Program-made: the position numbers and the translations under genes
In this document: piece after piece, positions 34,830-45,095 of the stretch
Position numbering within the stretch: position 1 is the stretch's first letter
Layout: each line of letters begins with the position of its first letter
NCBI RefSeq assembly: GCF_013408565.1
Contig: NZ_JACBZX010000001.1
Span: forward strand, 2,356,001 to 2,420,000
DNA: 64,000 nucleotides
Direction: 5' to 3'
From: Janibacter alkaliphilus
Lineage (GTDB): Bacteria; Actinomycetota; Actinomycetes; Actinomycetales; Dermatophilaceae
The notes under the pieces: model-generated
The model's database searches: none
Told to the model about the DNA's origin: nothing
The model's input: the letters and a program-made list of their open reading frames with translations, nothing else

Positions 34830-35552
34830 TCAGCGGCCACGCAGCGCCTTGCGGTCCATCCGCGCCTTCATCGGGTCGACCCCGGGCGGCACGTTCTGGC
34901 GGATGCCGGGCAACGACTTCAGCCGCTTGTTGACCACCGACATCTCCTCCTTCGTCAGGGAGGGGCGCAGCCGGGTGAGGGTCGTGCGGATCTTTCGCGG
35001 CTCGAGCTCGCCCTCGCCGGAGCCGACGACGTAGGTGTGCACCTGCACGCCCGGGGCGACCCGGGCCACCTTCTTCGTCTCCTTGGCGAGCAGCTTGTTG
35101 ACCCGACCCTTCGGGCCCTCGCCGAGCAGCACGATGCCCGGTCGGCCGAGAGCGCGGAAGACGACGGCGGCGTTCTGCAGGTCGCCCTGGCGCTGGGCGT
35201 CCGCGGCCACCGGCTCCTGCTCGATGTACCACCCGCGGCGGATCGCCGACAGGCCACCGAGCGCGGCCCCGCGCTGGCCCTCCATCTGGGCGAAGGCCGC
35301 CCGCTCACCTCGCCGGGAGAGCGTGATCATCGCGGCCAGCAGCGCCACCGGCAGGGCCACCAGCAGCGAGGCCCACACGTGCCCCATGAGCAGACCGATG
35401 AGCAGGCCCACGAGCAGCACCACGGCCGCCGCACCGAGCATCCACAGCCCGATCTTCGGGTCGAGCTGCTTGACCGTCCGGTAGACCGAGGCGATCTGCT
35501 TGAAGGGGTTGCGGCGGGGCTTCTTCGTCCCGTCCGAGTCGTTGCGCGCCAT
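34830..35552 (-). CDS. DUF4191 domain-containing membrane protein
   Basis: 240 aa. Cytoplasmic N-tail (RRNPFKQIASVYRTVKQLDP), two membrane helices (IGLWMLGAAAVVLLVGLLIG, VWASLLVALPVALLAAMITL), then a cytoplasmic domain with GQRGAALGGLSAIRRGWYIE, PVAADAQRQGDLQNAAVVFR and LTRLRPSLTKEEMSVVNKRL. These are characteristic of the actinobacterial DUF4191 family. It is nearly always next to lipA, as here (37 nt upstream), but its function is unknown. TAGGAT 8 nt before the ATG suggests its own leaderless promoter. Confidence 0.88.
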   Translation of the reverse strand: MARNDSDGTKKPRRNPFKQIASVYRTVKQLDPKIGLWMLGAAAVVLLVGLLIGLLMGHVWASLLVALPVALLAAMITLSRRGERAAFAQMEGQRGAALGGLSAIRRGWYIEQEPVAADAQRQGDLQNAAVVFRALGRPGIVLLGEGPKGRVNKLLAKETKKVARVAPGVQVHTYVVGSGEGELEPRKIRTTLTRLRPSLTKEEMSVVNKRLKSLPGIRQNVPPGVDPMKARMDRKALRGR

Positions 35553-35589
35553 AGGGGACGATCCTACTGCGTCACGCCGGGTGCGCCGA

Positions 35590-36618
35590 TCACGCCGAGG
35601 CGCGCTCGGCGCTCTTCGCCAGCAGCGAGGAGGCCTCCTGCCGGGCCGGGTCCGACGCGGCGTCGGCCAGGTGCGACAGGTGCTCCGGGATGGGCCGGCC
35701 CCACCGGTTCATCGCCTGCACCCACAGCCGACCGGCGCGGTAGGAGCTGCGCACCAGCGGCCCGGCCATGACGCCCTTGAAGCCGATCTCCTCGGCCCGC
35801 TCGCTCCAGTGCACGAACTCCTCGGGCTTGACCCACCGGTCGATCGGGTGGTGCAGCTTGCTCGGCCGCAGGTACTGGGTGATCGTGAGGATGTCGCAGC
35901 CCGCGTCGTGCAGGTCCTGCAGCGCCTGGTCGATCTCCTGCTCCTCCTCACCCATACCGAGGATGAGGTTGGACTTGGTGACCAGCTCGGCCTCGCGGGC
36001 CATGGAGAGCACCTTGAGCGACTTCTCGTAGGTGAAGGCGGGACGGATCTTGCGGAAGATCCGCGGCACCGTCTCGAGGTTGTGCGCGAAGACCTCGGGC
36101 CGGGCGTCGAAGACCTGGGAGACCAGCTCGGGCTTGGCGCCGAAGTCCGGCGGCAGGATCTCGACGCCGGTGTTCGGGTTCAGCGCGTGGATCTGACGGA
36201 TCGTCTCGGCGTAGAGGCCGGCGGCGCCGTCGGGCAGGTCGTCGCGGGCGACGCCGGTCACGGTCGAGTAGCGCAGGCCCATCTGCTGGACCGACTCGGC
36301 GACGCGGCGGGGCTCGTCGAGGTCGAGCGCGGCCGGCCGACCGGAGGCGATGTCGCAGAAGTCGCAGCGGCGGGTGCAGACGTCACCGCCGATGAGGAAG
36401 GTCGCCTCGCGGTCCTCCCAGCACTCGAAGATGTTGGGACAGCCGGCCTCCTGGCACACCGTGTGCAGGCCGCCGGTCTTGACCATCGAGTGCAGCTCGC
36501 TGTACTCGGGGCCCATCTTCGCGGTGGTGCGGATCCACTCGGGCTTGCGCTCGATCGGGGTCTCGCTGTTGCGGGCCTCGACGCGCAGCAGCCGACGTCC
36601 TTCGGGTGCGACGGTCAC
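35590..36618 (-). CDS. lipA: Lipoyl synthase
   Basis: 342-aa radical SAM enzyme that inserts two sulfurs into octanoyl-lysine on E2 and H proteins. The auxiliary cluster Cys are in [15 protein letters not shown], the SAM cluster is CTRRCDFC near residue 78, and the family closing motif is [12 protein letters not shown] start at 36618 with AAGGAGG upstream. Works after LipB (43631-44353). Its targets include SucB (48777) and the glycine cleavage system (GcvT at 56992), all in this window but not in one operon. Confidence 0.96.
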   Translation of the reverse strand: MTVAPEGRRLLRVEARNSETPIERKPEWIRTTAKMGPEYSELHSMVKTGGLHTVCQEAGCPNIFECWEDREATFLIGGDVCTRRCDFCDIASGRPAALDLDEPRRVAESVQQMGLRYSTVTGVARDDLPDGAAGLYAETIRQIHALNPNTGVEILPPDFGAKPELVSQVFDARPEVFAHNLETVPRIFRKIRPAFTYEKSLKVLSMAREAELVTKSNLILGMGEEEQEIDQALQDLHDAGCDILTITQYLRPSKLHHPIDRWVKPEEFVHWSERAEEIGFKGVMAGPLVRSSYRAGRLWVQAMNRWGRPIPEHLSHLADAASDPARQEASSLLAKSAERASA

Positions 36619-36749
36619 GCGCCCTCCTTCTCGTGGCTCGGCGGGGTTCTCCCTCGGCACGTTCCAGCGTACGCCCCGGCGGTGACATTCCCGCGGCCCG
36701 GGCACGCCCCTCGCCGACGCCTCTCGTCGGTGCGCATCGCCGACCGCGC

Positions 36750-36766
36750 TACTACACTCAGTAGTA
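36750..36766. promoter_or_regulatory. Inverted repeat TACTA-N7-TAGTA before the split-barrel gene
   Basis: An AT-richer island (CTACTACACTCAGTAGTAC) in otherwise GC-rich DNA, about 45 nt upstream of the ATG at 36812. The TACTACA half recalls BlaI/CopY-type operators (TACA/TGTA), though the second arm does not match fully. Confidence 0.3.
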
Positions 36767-36811
36767 CGCACCGAGACGCCGCGACGCGCGCCGCACCCCA
36801 CCGGAGGAACC

Positions 36812-37234
36812 ATGTCCGAGCCCGACATCGTCACCACCCTCGACGCCGACGCGTGCTGGCAGCTGCTGCACGACCACGAGCTCGGCCGGCTCGCCTTCCA
36901 TCTCGCCGGCGAGGTGCACATCACCCCGATCAACTACGCCGTCGACGGCCGGACGCTGCTCTTCCGCACGGCCGAGGGCAACAAGCTGCTCGGGGTCGTC
37001 ATGCACTCCGACGTCGCCTTCGAGATCGACGGGATGGACGACACCGAGGCTTGGAGCGTCGTGCTCCGCGGCCGTGCCCGGCTGCTCGAAGGGGACGAGG
37101 AGCACCGCGCCGAGCGGGTCCCGCTGCGGCCGTGGACGAGCACCGCCAAGTACAACGTCGTCGAGATCGCCCCCACCGAGGTCACCGGCCGACGCTTCGG
37201 CCTGCACAAGCCCTGGGAGCACATCCAGCAGTGA
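36812..37234 (+). CDS. Pyridoxamine 5'-phosphate oxidase family (FMN/F420-binding split barrel) protein
   Basis: 140 aa. [43 protein letters not shown] and [22 protein letters not shown] follow the split-barrel order. The VHITPINY strand is typical of actinobacterial family members that bind FMN, F420 or heme. The substrate is unknown. The ATG at 36812 has GGAGG upstream, and an inverted repeat lies in the leader at 36750-36766. It is divergent from lipA and converges on the hypothetical gene at 37254. Confidence 0.85.
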   Translation: MSEPDIVTTLDADACWQLLHDHELGRLAFHLAGEVHITPINYAVDGRTLLFRTAEGNKLLGVVMHSDVAFEIDGMDDTEAWSVVLRGRARLLEGDEEHRAERVPLRPWTSTAKYNVVEIAPTEVTGRRFGLHKPWEHIQQ

Positions 37235-37253
37235 CCTCGGCCGTGCGGTCCCG

Positions 37254-37721
37254 CTAGAGGTCCATGGGATCCGGAAGGGCGAGCGGCACGTACTCCGCGG
37301 CCCACAGCTCGTCCACGGGCCGGCCCAGGTACCGGGTGACCAGCGCGAGGTGGGCATCCTCCGGGTCGTCGTGCCCGGCCATCACCGCCTCCTCGGGCAG
37401 CGGCACGCCCTCGTCCACCTCGATGGCACCGGCGGCCTGGACCCGCCGCCGGTCCGGTCCGCCCAGCGCCTCGATGGTGTAGACGTCCGCGGTACCGCCG
37501 AGCGCGACGACGACCCCGGGCACCCCGAGCTCGCGCAGCGTCGGTCCGGCGAGCTCGCCGTAGAGCGCGTCCACGACCACCACGTCGTCCCCGAGCGCCG
37601 CCGCGTGGGCGACGTCGGGCTGGACCATCGCGAGGTCGAGACTGGTCGCCGGGCCGCCGGCCAGCGGGAGGCGGGAGAGGTCGGCGCCACGCAGGAGGCA
37701 GAAGCCGATGTCGTAGGACAT
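37254..37721 (-). CDS. Hypothetical protein
   Basis: 155 aa, not recognised. Soluble, acidic, alpha/beta. Opens SYDIGFCLLRGADLSRLPLAG, then DVAHAAALGDDVVVVDALYGE, VPGVVVALGGTADVYTIEAL and a helical C-terminus (ALVTRYLGRPVDELWAAEYV). TACGGT 6 nt before the ATG at 37721 suggests a leaderless transcript. It is divergent from the DNA ligase and converges with the split-barrel gene, leaving 19 nt between stops. Codon use is normal, so it is likely real. Confidence 0.7.
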   Translation of the reverse strand: MSYDIGFCLLRGADLSRLPLAGGPATSLDLAMVQPDVAHAAALGDDVVVVDALYGELAGPTLRELGVPGVVVALGGTADVYTIEALGGPDRRRVQAAGAIEVDEGVPLPEEAVMAGHDDPEDAHLALVTRYLGRPVDELWAAEYVPLALPDPMDL

Positions 37722-37839
37722 GGCCCGACCGTAGCCGAGAGAGCGGCCTGCGGCAGCCCCGCGAGGGCACCGTCTGCGGCGTCGGCGACGGCATCGCGTC
37801 GGCGTCGGCTTGTCGGCACGTGCGGCTAGGTTCGTGCCC

Positions 37840-39423
37840 ATGGAGGCGGCGACGATGCTGAGCGAGGTGGTGGCGACCTCGCGGGAGGTGGCGGCCACCC
37901 GCAGCCGCCTGGCCAAGACCGCGCTCGTCGCCGAGCTGCTCGTCGTGACCGACCCCGCGCAGGTCCGCACCGTCGCCTCGTGGTTGGCCGGTCGGCTGCC
38001 GCAGGGCCGGGTCGGCGTGGGCTGGCGCAGCCTGGGTGACCTGCCGGTGCCCGTGGCCGACCGGCCGTCCGCGTCCGAGGTGTCGTCCGCGCCGGACCCG
38101 CCGCCGAGCGCGCCCGAACCGCTGACCGTCGCCGACGTCGACACGGCGATGAGCGCCCTCGCCGCCACCAGCGGCCGCACCGCTCGCCACGAGATCCTCG
38201 TCGATCTCTACGCCCGGGCCACCGCGGACGAGCAGGACTACCTCTCCCGGCTGCTGCTCGGCGAGGTCCGACAGGGGTCGCTCGACGGCATGCTGCTCGC
38301 CGCCGGTGCGCGCGCCGCCGACGTCGACGAGGCGCTGCTCCGCCGCGCCGCGATGCTCGCCGGCGACCTCCCGCTCGCGGTGCACATCGCGCTCACCGAC
38401 GGCGAGGACGGGCTGGCCGCGGTGCGCCTGCAGCCCGGACGCCCGATCCAGCCGATGCTCGCCGGCTCCGCCGCCGAGGTTGAGGAGGTCATCGAGCGAC
38501 TGGCCGGCGACAAGGTGGCCCTGGACACCAAGGTCGACGGCATCCGCGTGCAGGTGCACCGGGACGAGCAGCGAGAGGTAAGGGTCTTCACCCGCAGCCT
38601 CGACGACATCACCACGCGCGTGCCTGAGGTGGTCGAGGTGGCCGCCGCGCTGCCCGGTGGACCGCTCGTGCTCGACGGCGAGGCGGTGGCGCTCACTCCC
38701 GAGGGGCGGGCGCGCCCCTTCCAGGAGACCGGGGCCCGGACCGCCTCGCAGGGGTCGGTGGCCGAGCTGCGGGCGAGCACCCCGCTGACCACCTACCTCT
38801 TCGACGTGCTGCACGTCGACGGGCGTGATCTCATCGACGAGCCCTACCGGGAGCGGCTGCAGGTGCTCACCGACCTCGTCCCCGAGTCAGCCCGGGTCCC
38901 CGGCCTGGTCACCGCCGACCCGGGCGCGGCCCGGGCCTTCTTCGACGAGGCGGTCGCCGCCGGGCACGAAGGGGTGGTGGCCAAGACCCTGGACGCGCCC
39001 TACGCCGCCGGCCGGCGCGGCAGCGCCTGGACCAAGGTCAAGCCGCGGCACACCCTCGACCTCGTCGTCCTCGCCGTGGAGTGGGGGAGCGGGCGACGGC
39101 GGGGGTGGCTGTCCAACATCCACCTCGGCGCCCGAGGCGAGGACGGCTCCTTCGTCATGGTGGGCAAGACCTTCAAGGGGATGACCGACGAGATCCTCGC
39201 CTGGCAGACCGAGCGCTTCCTGGAGCTGGAGACCTCCCGCGAGGGACACGTCGTGCACGTCGAGCCGGTGGTCGTCGTGGAGATCGCCCTCGACGGGGTG
39301 CAGACCTCGCGGCGCTACCCGGGCGGGGTGGCGCTGCGCTTCGCCCGGGTGCTCCGCTACCGCGAGGACAAGCCCGCCGCCGAGGCGGACACGCTCGCGA
39401 CGGTGCAGGAGTTGCGCGGCTGA
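37840..39423 (+). CDS. ATP-dependent DNA ligase (LigB/archaeal type I-like)
   Basis: 527 aa. N-terminal DNA-binding domain (residues ~1-190; VATSREVAATRSRLAKTALV, QDYLSRLLLGEVRQGSLDGM). The nucleotidyltransferase domain has motif I as DTKVDGIRVQVH with the adenylated Lys near residue 230, motif III YLFDVLHVDG, motif IV EGVVAKTLDAPYAAG and motif V WTKVKPRHTLDLVV. The OB domain follows. It seals nicks in DNA using ATP; actinobacteria use such enzymes in repair beside the NAD-dependent LigA. TAGGTT 7 nt before the ATG at 37840 predicts a leaderless start. No Ku gene is nearby. Confidence 0.92.
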   Translation: MEAATMLSEVVATSREVAATRSRLAKTALVAELLVVTDPAQVRTVASWLAGRLPQGRVGVGWRSLGDLPVPVADRPSASEVSSAPDPPPSAPEPLTVADVDTAMSALAATSGRTARHEILVDLYARATADEQDYLSRLLLGEVRQGSLDGMLLAAGARAADVDEALLRRAAMLAGDLPLAVHIALTDGEDGLAAVRLQPGRPIQPMLAGSAAEVEEVIERLAGDKVALDTKVDGIRVQVHRDEQREVRVFTRSLDDITTRVPEVVEVAAALPGGPLVLDGEAVALTPEGRARPFQETGARTASQGSVAELRASTPLTTYLFDVLHVDGRDLIDEPYRERLQVLTDLVPESARVPGLVTADPGAARAFFDEAVAAGHEGVVAKTLDAPYAAGRRGSAWTKVKPRHTLDLVVLAVEWGSGRRRGWLSNIHLGARGEDGSFVMVGKTFKGMTDEILAWQTERFLELETSREGHVVHVEPVVVVEIALDGVQTSRRYPGGVALRFARVLRYREDKPAAEADTLATVQELRG

Positions 39424-39447
39424 GCACCGGGTGAGGGTGTGTGCGTC

Positions 39448-41217
39448 TCAGGCCCGCCGCAGCACCGCGCACCCGTCGGCCGCCACGACAAGCTCTGGCC
39501 CGTCGCCGCGCGCCGCGACCTGCGCGTCCCACCCGGCCAGCAGCTCGCGCCCGGACGCGCCGCCGCGCCACTCCTGCGCGCCGAGGTTGACCACCACCTC
39601 GCACCCGCCGCGCTCGACCCGGATCACGTCCCCGTCGCGGCTCACCCGACCGGTGCGCAGGTCGGGGTCACCGAGGTCGGTCACCTCGAGCCGCAGCCGG
39701 ATCAGCGTGCGGTACCAGTCGAGCAGCCGCGCGTGCCCGGGCTCGTCGAGCTCCGCCCAGCGCAGCGTCGAGTCGGCGGCGGTCTGCGGCGACTGCGGGT
39801 CGGGCACCCCGTCGCCCCAGCCGTGCTCGGCGAACTCCGCGGCACGCCCGGCCGACACCGCGGCCGCCAGGTCGGGATCGGTGTGGTCGGTGAAGTACTG
39901 CCAGGGCGTCGAGGCACCCCACTCCTCACCCATGAAGAGCATCGGCGTCCACGGCCCGGTGAGCAGCAGCGCTGCGCCACAGGCGAGCCGGCCCGGGCTG
40001 ACGAGCTGGCTGAGCCGGTCGCCGCGGGCCCGGTTCCCGACCTGGTCGTGGGTCTGCAGCGAGGCGACGAAGCGCCACCCCGGGGTGGACGGCTCGACCG
40101 GCCGACCGTGGGTGCGCCCGCGAAAGCTGGAGTACGTGCCGTCGTGGAAGAAGGGCGTCGCCACCAGGGTGCGCAGCGCCTCCGGGGCGGCGAAGTCGGC
40201 GTAGTAGCCCTGGGTCTCGCCGGTGAGCAGCACGTGCAGGGTGTGGTGCACGTCGTCGGCCCACTGCCCGGTCAGCCCGAGCCCCCCGCTACCACCCTCG
40301 GCGCGCGGGGTGACCGTGGCCGGGTCGTTCCGGTCGGACTCGGCGACGAGGTGCAGCGGCCGACCCAGCTCGGCGGCCAGGGCGTCGGTCTCGGCGGCCA
40401 GCTGCTCCAGCAGGTGCAGCGCGCTGTCGTCGACCAGGGCGTGCACGGCGTCCAGCCGCAGCGCGTCCACGTGCAGCTCGCGGAACCAGAAGAGCGCGTG
40501 GTCGACGAGGTAGCGGCGCACCTCGTCGGCACCCGGGGCGTCGAGGTTGACCGCCGGCCCCCACGGGGTGCTGTGCGTGTCGGTGAAGTACGGCCCGAAG
40601 GGGATGAGCGTGTTGCCGCTCGGACCGAGGTGGTTGTGCACGACGTCCAGGCACACCCCGAGCCCGCGGGCGTGGCAGGCGTCGACGAAGCGGGCGAAGC
40701 CGGCCACCCCGCCGAGCGCCGGGTGCACCGCCCAGATGTCCACCCCGTCGTAGCCCCAGCCACGCTCCCCGGGGTAGGTCGCCACCGGCATGACCTCGAC
40801 CAGGGTGACCCCGAGGTCGACGAGGTGGTCCAGCCGCGCGACCGCCGCGTCGAAGGTGCCCTCCTCGGTGAAGGTGCCGATGTGCAGCTCGTAGATCACC
40901 GCGCCACGCAGCGGCACCCCCGCCCAGCCGTCGTCGCTCCAGGAGAGGTCCGCCGTGTCGACGACCTCGGACAGCCCGAAGGGCCCGTCCGGCTGGCTCA
41001 GCGAGCGCGGGTCGGGCAGCGGCTCGCCGCCGTCCAGGGCGAAGCCGTAGCGGGTCCCGGCGAACCGCGGGGTCTCGCTGCGCCACCAGCCGGCGTGCCC
41101 GGGCGGGGCGTCGGTGACCCGGGTCATCGGCTCGCCGGTGGGGCCCCCTTCGCCGTCGATGACGAGGTCCACCCGCTGCGCGTCGGGCGCCCACACCGTG
41201 TACGGACCGAGGCTCAT
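39448..41217 (-). CDS. treZ: Malto-oligosyltrehalose trehalohydrolase
   Basis: 589-aa GH13 enzyme that releases trehalose from maltooligosyl-trehalose. N-terminal CBM48-like domain (YTVWAPDAQRVDLVIDGEGG), then the barrel: ELHIGTFTEEGTFDAAV, WGYDGVDIWAVHPALGG, DVVHNHLGPSGN, nucleophile in LRLDAVHAL near residue 255, acid/base Glu in LVAESDRNDP near 290, and QTHDQVGNRARGDR near 392. The ATG at 41217 overlaps the treY stop (ATGA). It completes the TreY-TreZ route from glycogen to trehalose. No treX debranching gene is in the window. Confidence 0.95.
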   Translation of the reverse strand: MSLGPYTVWAPDAQRVDLVIDGEGGPTGEPMTRVTDAPPGHAGWWRSETPRFAGTRYGFALDGGEPLPDPRSLSQPDGPFGLSEVVDTADLSWSDDGWAGVPLRGAVIYELHIGTFTEEGTFDAAVARLDHLVDLGVTLVEVMPVATYPGERGWGYDGVDIWAVHPALGGVAGFARFVDACHARGLGVCLDVVHNHLGPSGNTLIPFGPYFTDTHSTPWGPAVNLDAPGADEVRRYLVDHALFWFRELHVDALRLDAVHALVDDSALHLLEQLAAETDALAAELGRPLHLVAESDRNDPATVTPRAEGGSGGLGLTGQWADDVHHTLHVLLTGETQGYYADFAAPEALRTLVATPFFHDGTYSSFRGRTHGRPVEPSTPGWRFVASLQTHDQVGNRARGDRLSQLVSPGRLACGAALLLTGPWTPMLFMGEEWGASTPWQYFTDHTDPDLAAAVSAGRAAEFAEHGWGDGVPDPQSPQTAADSTLRWAELDEPGHARLLDWYRTLIRLRLEVTDLGDPDLRTGRVSRDGDVIRVERGGCEVVVNLGAQEWRGGASGRELLAGWDAQVAARGDGPELVVAADGCAVLRRA

Positions 41218-43634
41218 CGGGTCTCCTCCTCGCGGACCAGCAGCGCGACCGGGGCCTCGGCGAGCACCTCGCAGCAGGCGCGCTCGCCGCCCTCGTGCAC
41301 CTGCGCCGACAGCACGTCTCGCCACCGGCCAGGTGGCAGCGTGATCGTGTCGTCGGCGCCCCAGCCGCCGGACCGGCGCAGCCGTCCGGGCGCCCGGGTG
41401 ACGACGGTGGCGACCCGCCCGGAGCGCACGAACCCGGTGACGTGCTCGGTGCTCGCCGTCAGCGGCGCGTATCCGGCGGACTCGCCGAAGACCTCCGGCA
41501 TCTCGCGGCGCAGCCGCAGCGCGGTCGCCGAGAGGTGCAGCTTCTCCAGGTGCAGGCTGGCCGGCGGATGCTCCTCGGAGGCGTCGAGCGCGTCCAGGTC
41601 GGCGAAGCGCCCGGCGAAGTCCACCGGGCGCCGGTTGTCCGGGTCGACGAGGGAGAGGTCGACGCCGGCGCAGCCCTGGTAGGTGTCCGGGACCCCGACG
41701 ATCGTCAGCTGCAGCAGCTTGGCGGCGAGGGTCACCGCGCGGACGTCCTCGTCCAGCACGGCCAGCGCCTCGTCCAGCGCATGGCGCAGCGGACCGCCGG
41801 CCGACGCCGCGGTGGCGAAGGCGACGACCCGCGCCTCGTAGTCGGGGTCGCCGTCGACCCAGGCGGTGCGCTGCTTGCCCTCGCGCAGCGCCTTGGTGAG
41901 GTAGTCGGTCAGGCGCTCGTCGCTGACCTCGCCGACCCCGGCGAGGGTCTGCCAGACCAGGTGCGCGGTGGGCCGGTCCACGCCGGCGGCGTCGGCCTGC
42001 TCGGCGGCGACCTGCGAGAGCTGCCGCCACCGCTCGGGGTCACCGGCGATCGCCAGCACCCGGGCGCGCACGTCCTCGCTGCGCTTGGTGTCGTGGGTGG
42101 ACAGGGTCGTCATCGTCCGCGGCCACCGGGTCTGGGCGTGCGCCGCCCAGTCGTGCATGACGTCCGGCGAGCTCCCGGCGACCAGGCCGGCGTCGCTGCC
42201 GACCTCGTTGAGCGCGACCAGCCGGTGCCACCGGTAGAAGGTGGTGTCTTCGATCCCCTTCGCCATCACCGGACCCCACGTCTGCTGCAGCCGGACCGCG
42301 AAGTCGGTGGCCGCCGCGTCGTCGTCGGCGGCCACGGTGAGCGGGCGCAGCGCCTGCAGCGCCACGGTCAGGTCGGCACGGGCCTGCTTGGCGACGGCGA
42401 AGGCCTCGCTGATCCGGGCCCGGTCCTCGGCGCGCAGCCGCACCGGCTCCTCGTGCGGGCGCACGTAGGCGCGGTAGACCTCGCCGGCGACGAGCAGCTC
42501 GACGATCGCCTCGCGCAGCTGCTCCGGGTCGTGCTCGGGCAGCGCCTCGCGGGCCCGGCGGGTGAGCCGCTCGACCTCAGGGCCGAGGGAGACGGTGACC
42601 ACGTGCCGCTTCGCCGTCTCGACGGTGCGCTCGTAGTCCGGGTCGGCGCCGGTGGCCGCCCAGGTCTCGTCCAGGGTCTCGGCCGACGCCGGGTCGAGCA
42701 GGGCCGCCTGGATCGCTCGGAGCGCGTCGTAGCCGGTCGTGCCGGCGCAGGCCCAGTCCTCGGGCAGTCGCTCCTCGCCCTCGAGGATCTTCTCCACCCA
42801 GACCGGGGTGCCCGGGCGGCAGGCGGCGCTCAGCCGGCTGAGGTAGCCGGTCGGGTCGGCGAGCCCGTCCGGGTGGTCGATCCGGAAGCCGTCGATCACC
42901 CCGTCGTGGTGCAGCTCGAGCAGCAGCCGGTGGGTGGCGTCGAAGACCTCGGGCAGCTCGACGCGGACGGCGATGAGCTCGTCCACCTCGAAGAACCGGC
43001 GGTAGTTGAGCCAGTCCTCCTTCTCCCGCCAGTACGCCAGCCGGTAGTGCTGCCGGGAGAGCAGCTCCTCGAGGTCCTCGGTGTCCTCGCTGCCCAGGGC
43101 CAGCGGGTAGACGTGGTCGCCGTAGCGGACCACCGGTGCGCCGTCGAGGGTGTCCCGGGTGATCTGCCCGTCGGCGACGATCTCCGGCAGCGGGGCGCCG
43201 AGCACCGGCAGCCCGAGGCGGCCGCCACCGGCCTTCCAGTCGATGTCGAACCAGTCGGCGGTGGGCGCGTCGCGGCCCTCGGCGAGCACCTGCCACAGCG
43301 GCGCGTTGAGGTGCTCGGGGGCGACGAGGGCCATGTGGTTGGGCACGAGGTCGGCGATGATGCCCAGGCCGTGCTCGTGCGCGGTCGCCGCCAGCGCCGC
43401 CAGGCCCTCGCGCCCGCCGAGCTCGACGCTGATCCGGGTGTGGTCGACGACGTCGTAGCCGTGGGTGCTGCCAGGAGCGGCCTGCAGCACGGGTGAGAGG
43501 TAGAGGTGGGAGACGCCGAGGTCGGCCAGCTGCGGGACGAGCGCGGCCGCGTCGGCGAAGGTGAAGCCGGCGTGCAGCTGGAGGCGGTAGGTGCCGGTCG
43601 GCTCGGGCGGGGTGCGCATCGGGCGCGCGGTCAC
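41214..43634 (-). CDS. treY: Malto-oligosyltrehalose synthase
   Basis: 806-aa GH13 family enzyme that converts the reducing-end alpha-1,4 bond of maltodextrins to the alpha,alpha-1,1 trehalose linkage. Signatures: [65 protein letters not shown] (nucleophile Asp), VEKILEGEE (acid/base Glu) and [17 protein letters not shown] start at 43634 overlaps the lipB stop (GTGA); an ATG 15 nt later is an alternative. Coupled to treZ downstream. Length matches the family. Confidence 0.94.
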   Translation of the reverse strand: MTARPMRTPPEPTGTYRLQLHAGFTFADAAALVPQLADLGVSHLYLSPVLQAAPGSTHGYDVVDHTRISVELGGREGLAALAATAHEHGLGIIADLVPNHMALVAPEHLNAPLWQVLAEGRDAPTADWFDIDWKAGGGRLGLPVLGAPLPEIVADGQITRDTLDGAPVVRYGDHVYPLALGSEDTEDLEELLSRQHYRLAYWREKEDWLNYRRFFEVDELIAVRVELPEVFDATHRLLLELHHDGVIDGFRIDHPDGLADPTGYLSRLSAACRPGTPVWVEKILEGEERLPEDWACAGTTGYDALRAIQAALLDPASAETLDETWAATGADPDYERTVETAKRHVVTVSLGPEVERLTRRAREALPEHDPEQLREAIVELLVAGEVYRAYVRPHEEPVRLRAEDRARISEAFAVAKQARADLTVALQALRPLTVAADDDAAATDFAVRLQQTWGPVMAKGIEDTTFYRWHRLVALNEVGSDAGLVAGSSPDVMHDWAAHAQTRWPRTMTTLSTHDTKRSEDVRARVLAIAGDPERWRQLSQVAAEQADAAGVDRPTAHLVWQTLAGVGEVSDERLTDYLTKALREGKQRTAWVDGDPDYEARVVAFATAASAGGPLRHALDEALAVLDEDVRAVTLAAKLLQLTIVGVPDTYQGCAGVDLSLVDPDNRRPVDFAGRFADLDALDASEEHPPASLHLEKLHLSATALRLRREMPEVFGESAGYAPLTASTEHVTGFVRSGRVATVVTRAPGRLRRSGGWGADDTITLPPGRWRDVLSAQVHEGGERACCEVLAEAPVALLVREEETR

Positions 43635-44353
43635 CGGGCCGCCGCCACGGGCGCGCCGGGCAGGGAGGAGACGGCCATCTCGGTCTCCAGCACCTCGGTG
43701 AGGTGACGCTCGACGAGCGGGACGATCTCGGCGACGGTGACGTGCCGTCCGGCCTCGCGGCTGAGCGTCGTGACATCGGCGTCGTCGATGCCGCAGGGGA
43801 TGATCGACTCGGCCCAGGAGAGGGCGCAGTCGCAGTTCAGCGCGAAGCCGTGCATCGCCACGTCCCGGCTGACCCGGATCCCGATCTGGCCGATCTTGCG
43901 GTCCCGGGTGCCCCCTTCGCCCGGTGCGATCTCGCCGTCTGCCCCGGCGGTCGCGCCGTCGCCCGGGACCCAGATGCCGCTGCGCCCGGCGACCCGGGTC
44001 GCGGTCACCCCGACGTCTGCGGCGACCCGGATCATCATCTCCTCCAGCCGGCGCACGTGCGCGATGACGTCGAGCCGGCCGGGCAGCCGCACGATCGGGT
44101 AGCCGACGATCTGCCCCGGACCGTGCCAGGTGATCTTCCCGCCGCGGTCGACGTCGATGACCGGGGTGCCGTCGGTGGGGCGCTCGCGGTCCTCGGTGCG
44201 CTTGCCCGCGGTGTAGACCGCGGTGTGCTCCAGCAGCAGCGTGGTGTCCGGCTGCTCACCGGCGACGACGGCGGCGTGGACCCGCTTCTGCTCGTCCCAG
44301 GCGTCCAGGTAGTCCACGGTCTCGGGGGCGTAGCCGAGGTGCTCGAAACGCAT
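43631..44353 (-). CDS. lipB: Octanoyltransferase
   Basis: 240 aa. Moves the octanoyl group from acyl carrier protein to lipoyl domains. Motifs: [39 protein letters not shown] with the catalytic Lys, and the catalytic Cys in SIIPCGIDD near residue 188. A 15-residue acidic/Gly-rich insertion ([17 protein letters not shown]) before the Lys motif is longer than usual. TAGAGT 6 nt before the ATG suggests a leaderless transcript. It overlaps treY downstream, an unrelated function. Confidence 0.95.
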   Translation of the reverse strand: MRFEHLGYAPETVDYLDAWDEQKRVHAAVVAGEQPDTTLLLEHTAVYTAGKRTEDRERPTDGTPVIDVDRGGKITWHGPGQIVGYPIVRLPGRLDVIAHVRRLEEMMIRVAADVGVTATRVAGRSGIWVPGDGATAGADGEIAPGEGGTRDRKIGQIGIRVSRDVAMHGFALNCDCALSWAESIIPCGIDDADVTTLSREAGRHVTVAEIVPLVERHLTEVLETEMAVSSLPGAPVAAAR

Positions 44354-44412
44354 GGCTCAACTCTAGTTCGCTCGCCGGCCTCCGGGCACCGGGGAGGCTA
44401 GGGTCGGCGACC

Positions 44413-45045
44413 ATGACGAGCGAGGTGTGGTCGATGGTCCACCGCGAGCGCCAGGCGCTCATCGCCGACCTCGCCGAGCTCCCGGCGCAGGCCTGGGAGA
44501 CACCGTCGCTGTGCCCGGGCTGGAGCGTCCACGACGTCGCCGCGCACCTCGTCGACAACGCCCGGACGACGACGCCGCGTCTGGTGCTGGCGATGATCCG
44601 CGCGCGTGGCGACTTCGACCGGCAGAACGACGCCGGGGTGACTCGGGAGCGCGGAGCGACGCCGGCGGTCACCGTGCAGCGACTGCGGGAGGTCGCGGGT
44701 CGCACCTCGGGTCCTCCGGTCTCCACGGACAGCCGGCTCGTCGAGGAGGTGGTGCACGGGGAGGACATCCGGCGCCCGCTGGGGATCGCGCGACGCTACC
44801 CGGGCGACGCGGTGAAGCCGGCCCTGCGCTACCAGGTGCGGACCTCGGTCGCGATGGGCGGCGGCCGTGACCGGGTCCAGGGCCTGGCCCTCGTCGCGAC
44901 CGACCGCGAGCTGCGTCTCGGGGACGGCCCGGAGGTCGTGGGCCCGGTGCTCGCGCTGCTGCTCGCCGTCTCCGGCCGGACCGCCTTCCTGGACAAGCTC
45001 ACCGGCCCGGGCATGGAGGTGCTGCGCGACCGCCTCGCCGGCTGA
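44413..45045 (+). CDS. Maleylpyruvate isomerase/DinB-like (mycothiol-dependent family) protein
   Basis: 210 aa. The opening helix pattern VWSMVHRERQALIADLAEL with ETPSLCPGWSVHDVAAHLVD is the hallmark of the actinobacterial TIGR03083 / MDMPI N-terminal family, where the His coordinates a metal. Many members are mycothiol-dependent. Substrate unknown. TAGGGT 8 nt before the ATG suggests a leaderless transcript, back to back with the leaderless lipB promoter. Confidence 0.85.
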   Translation: MTSEVWSMVHRERQALIADLAELPAQAWETPSLCPGWSVHDVAAHLVDNARTTTPRLVLAMIRARGDFDRQNDAGVTRERGATPAVTVQRLREVAGRTSGPPVSTDSRLVEEVVHGEDIRRPLGIARRYPGDAVKPALRYQVRTSVAMGGGRDRVQGLALVATDRELRLGDGPEVVGPVLALLLAVSGRTAFLDKLTGPGMEVLRDRLAG

Positions 45046-45095
45046 CCCGCGTGCGTTCCGCTCCCGAGCCGACTCAGCCCGCGGTGAGGGGGTGG

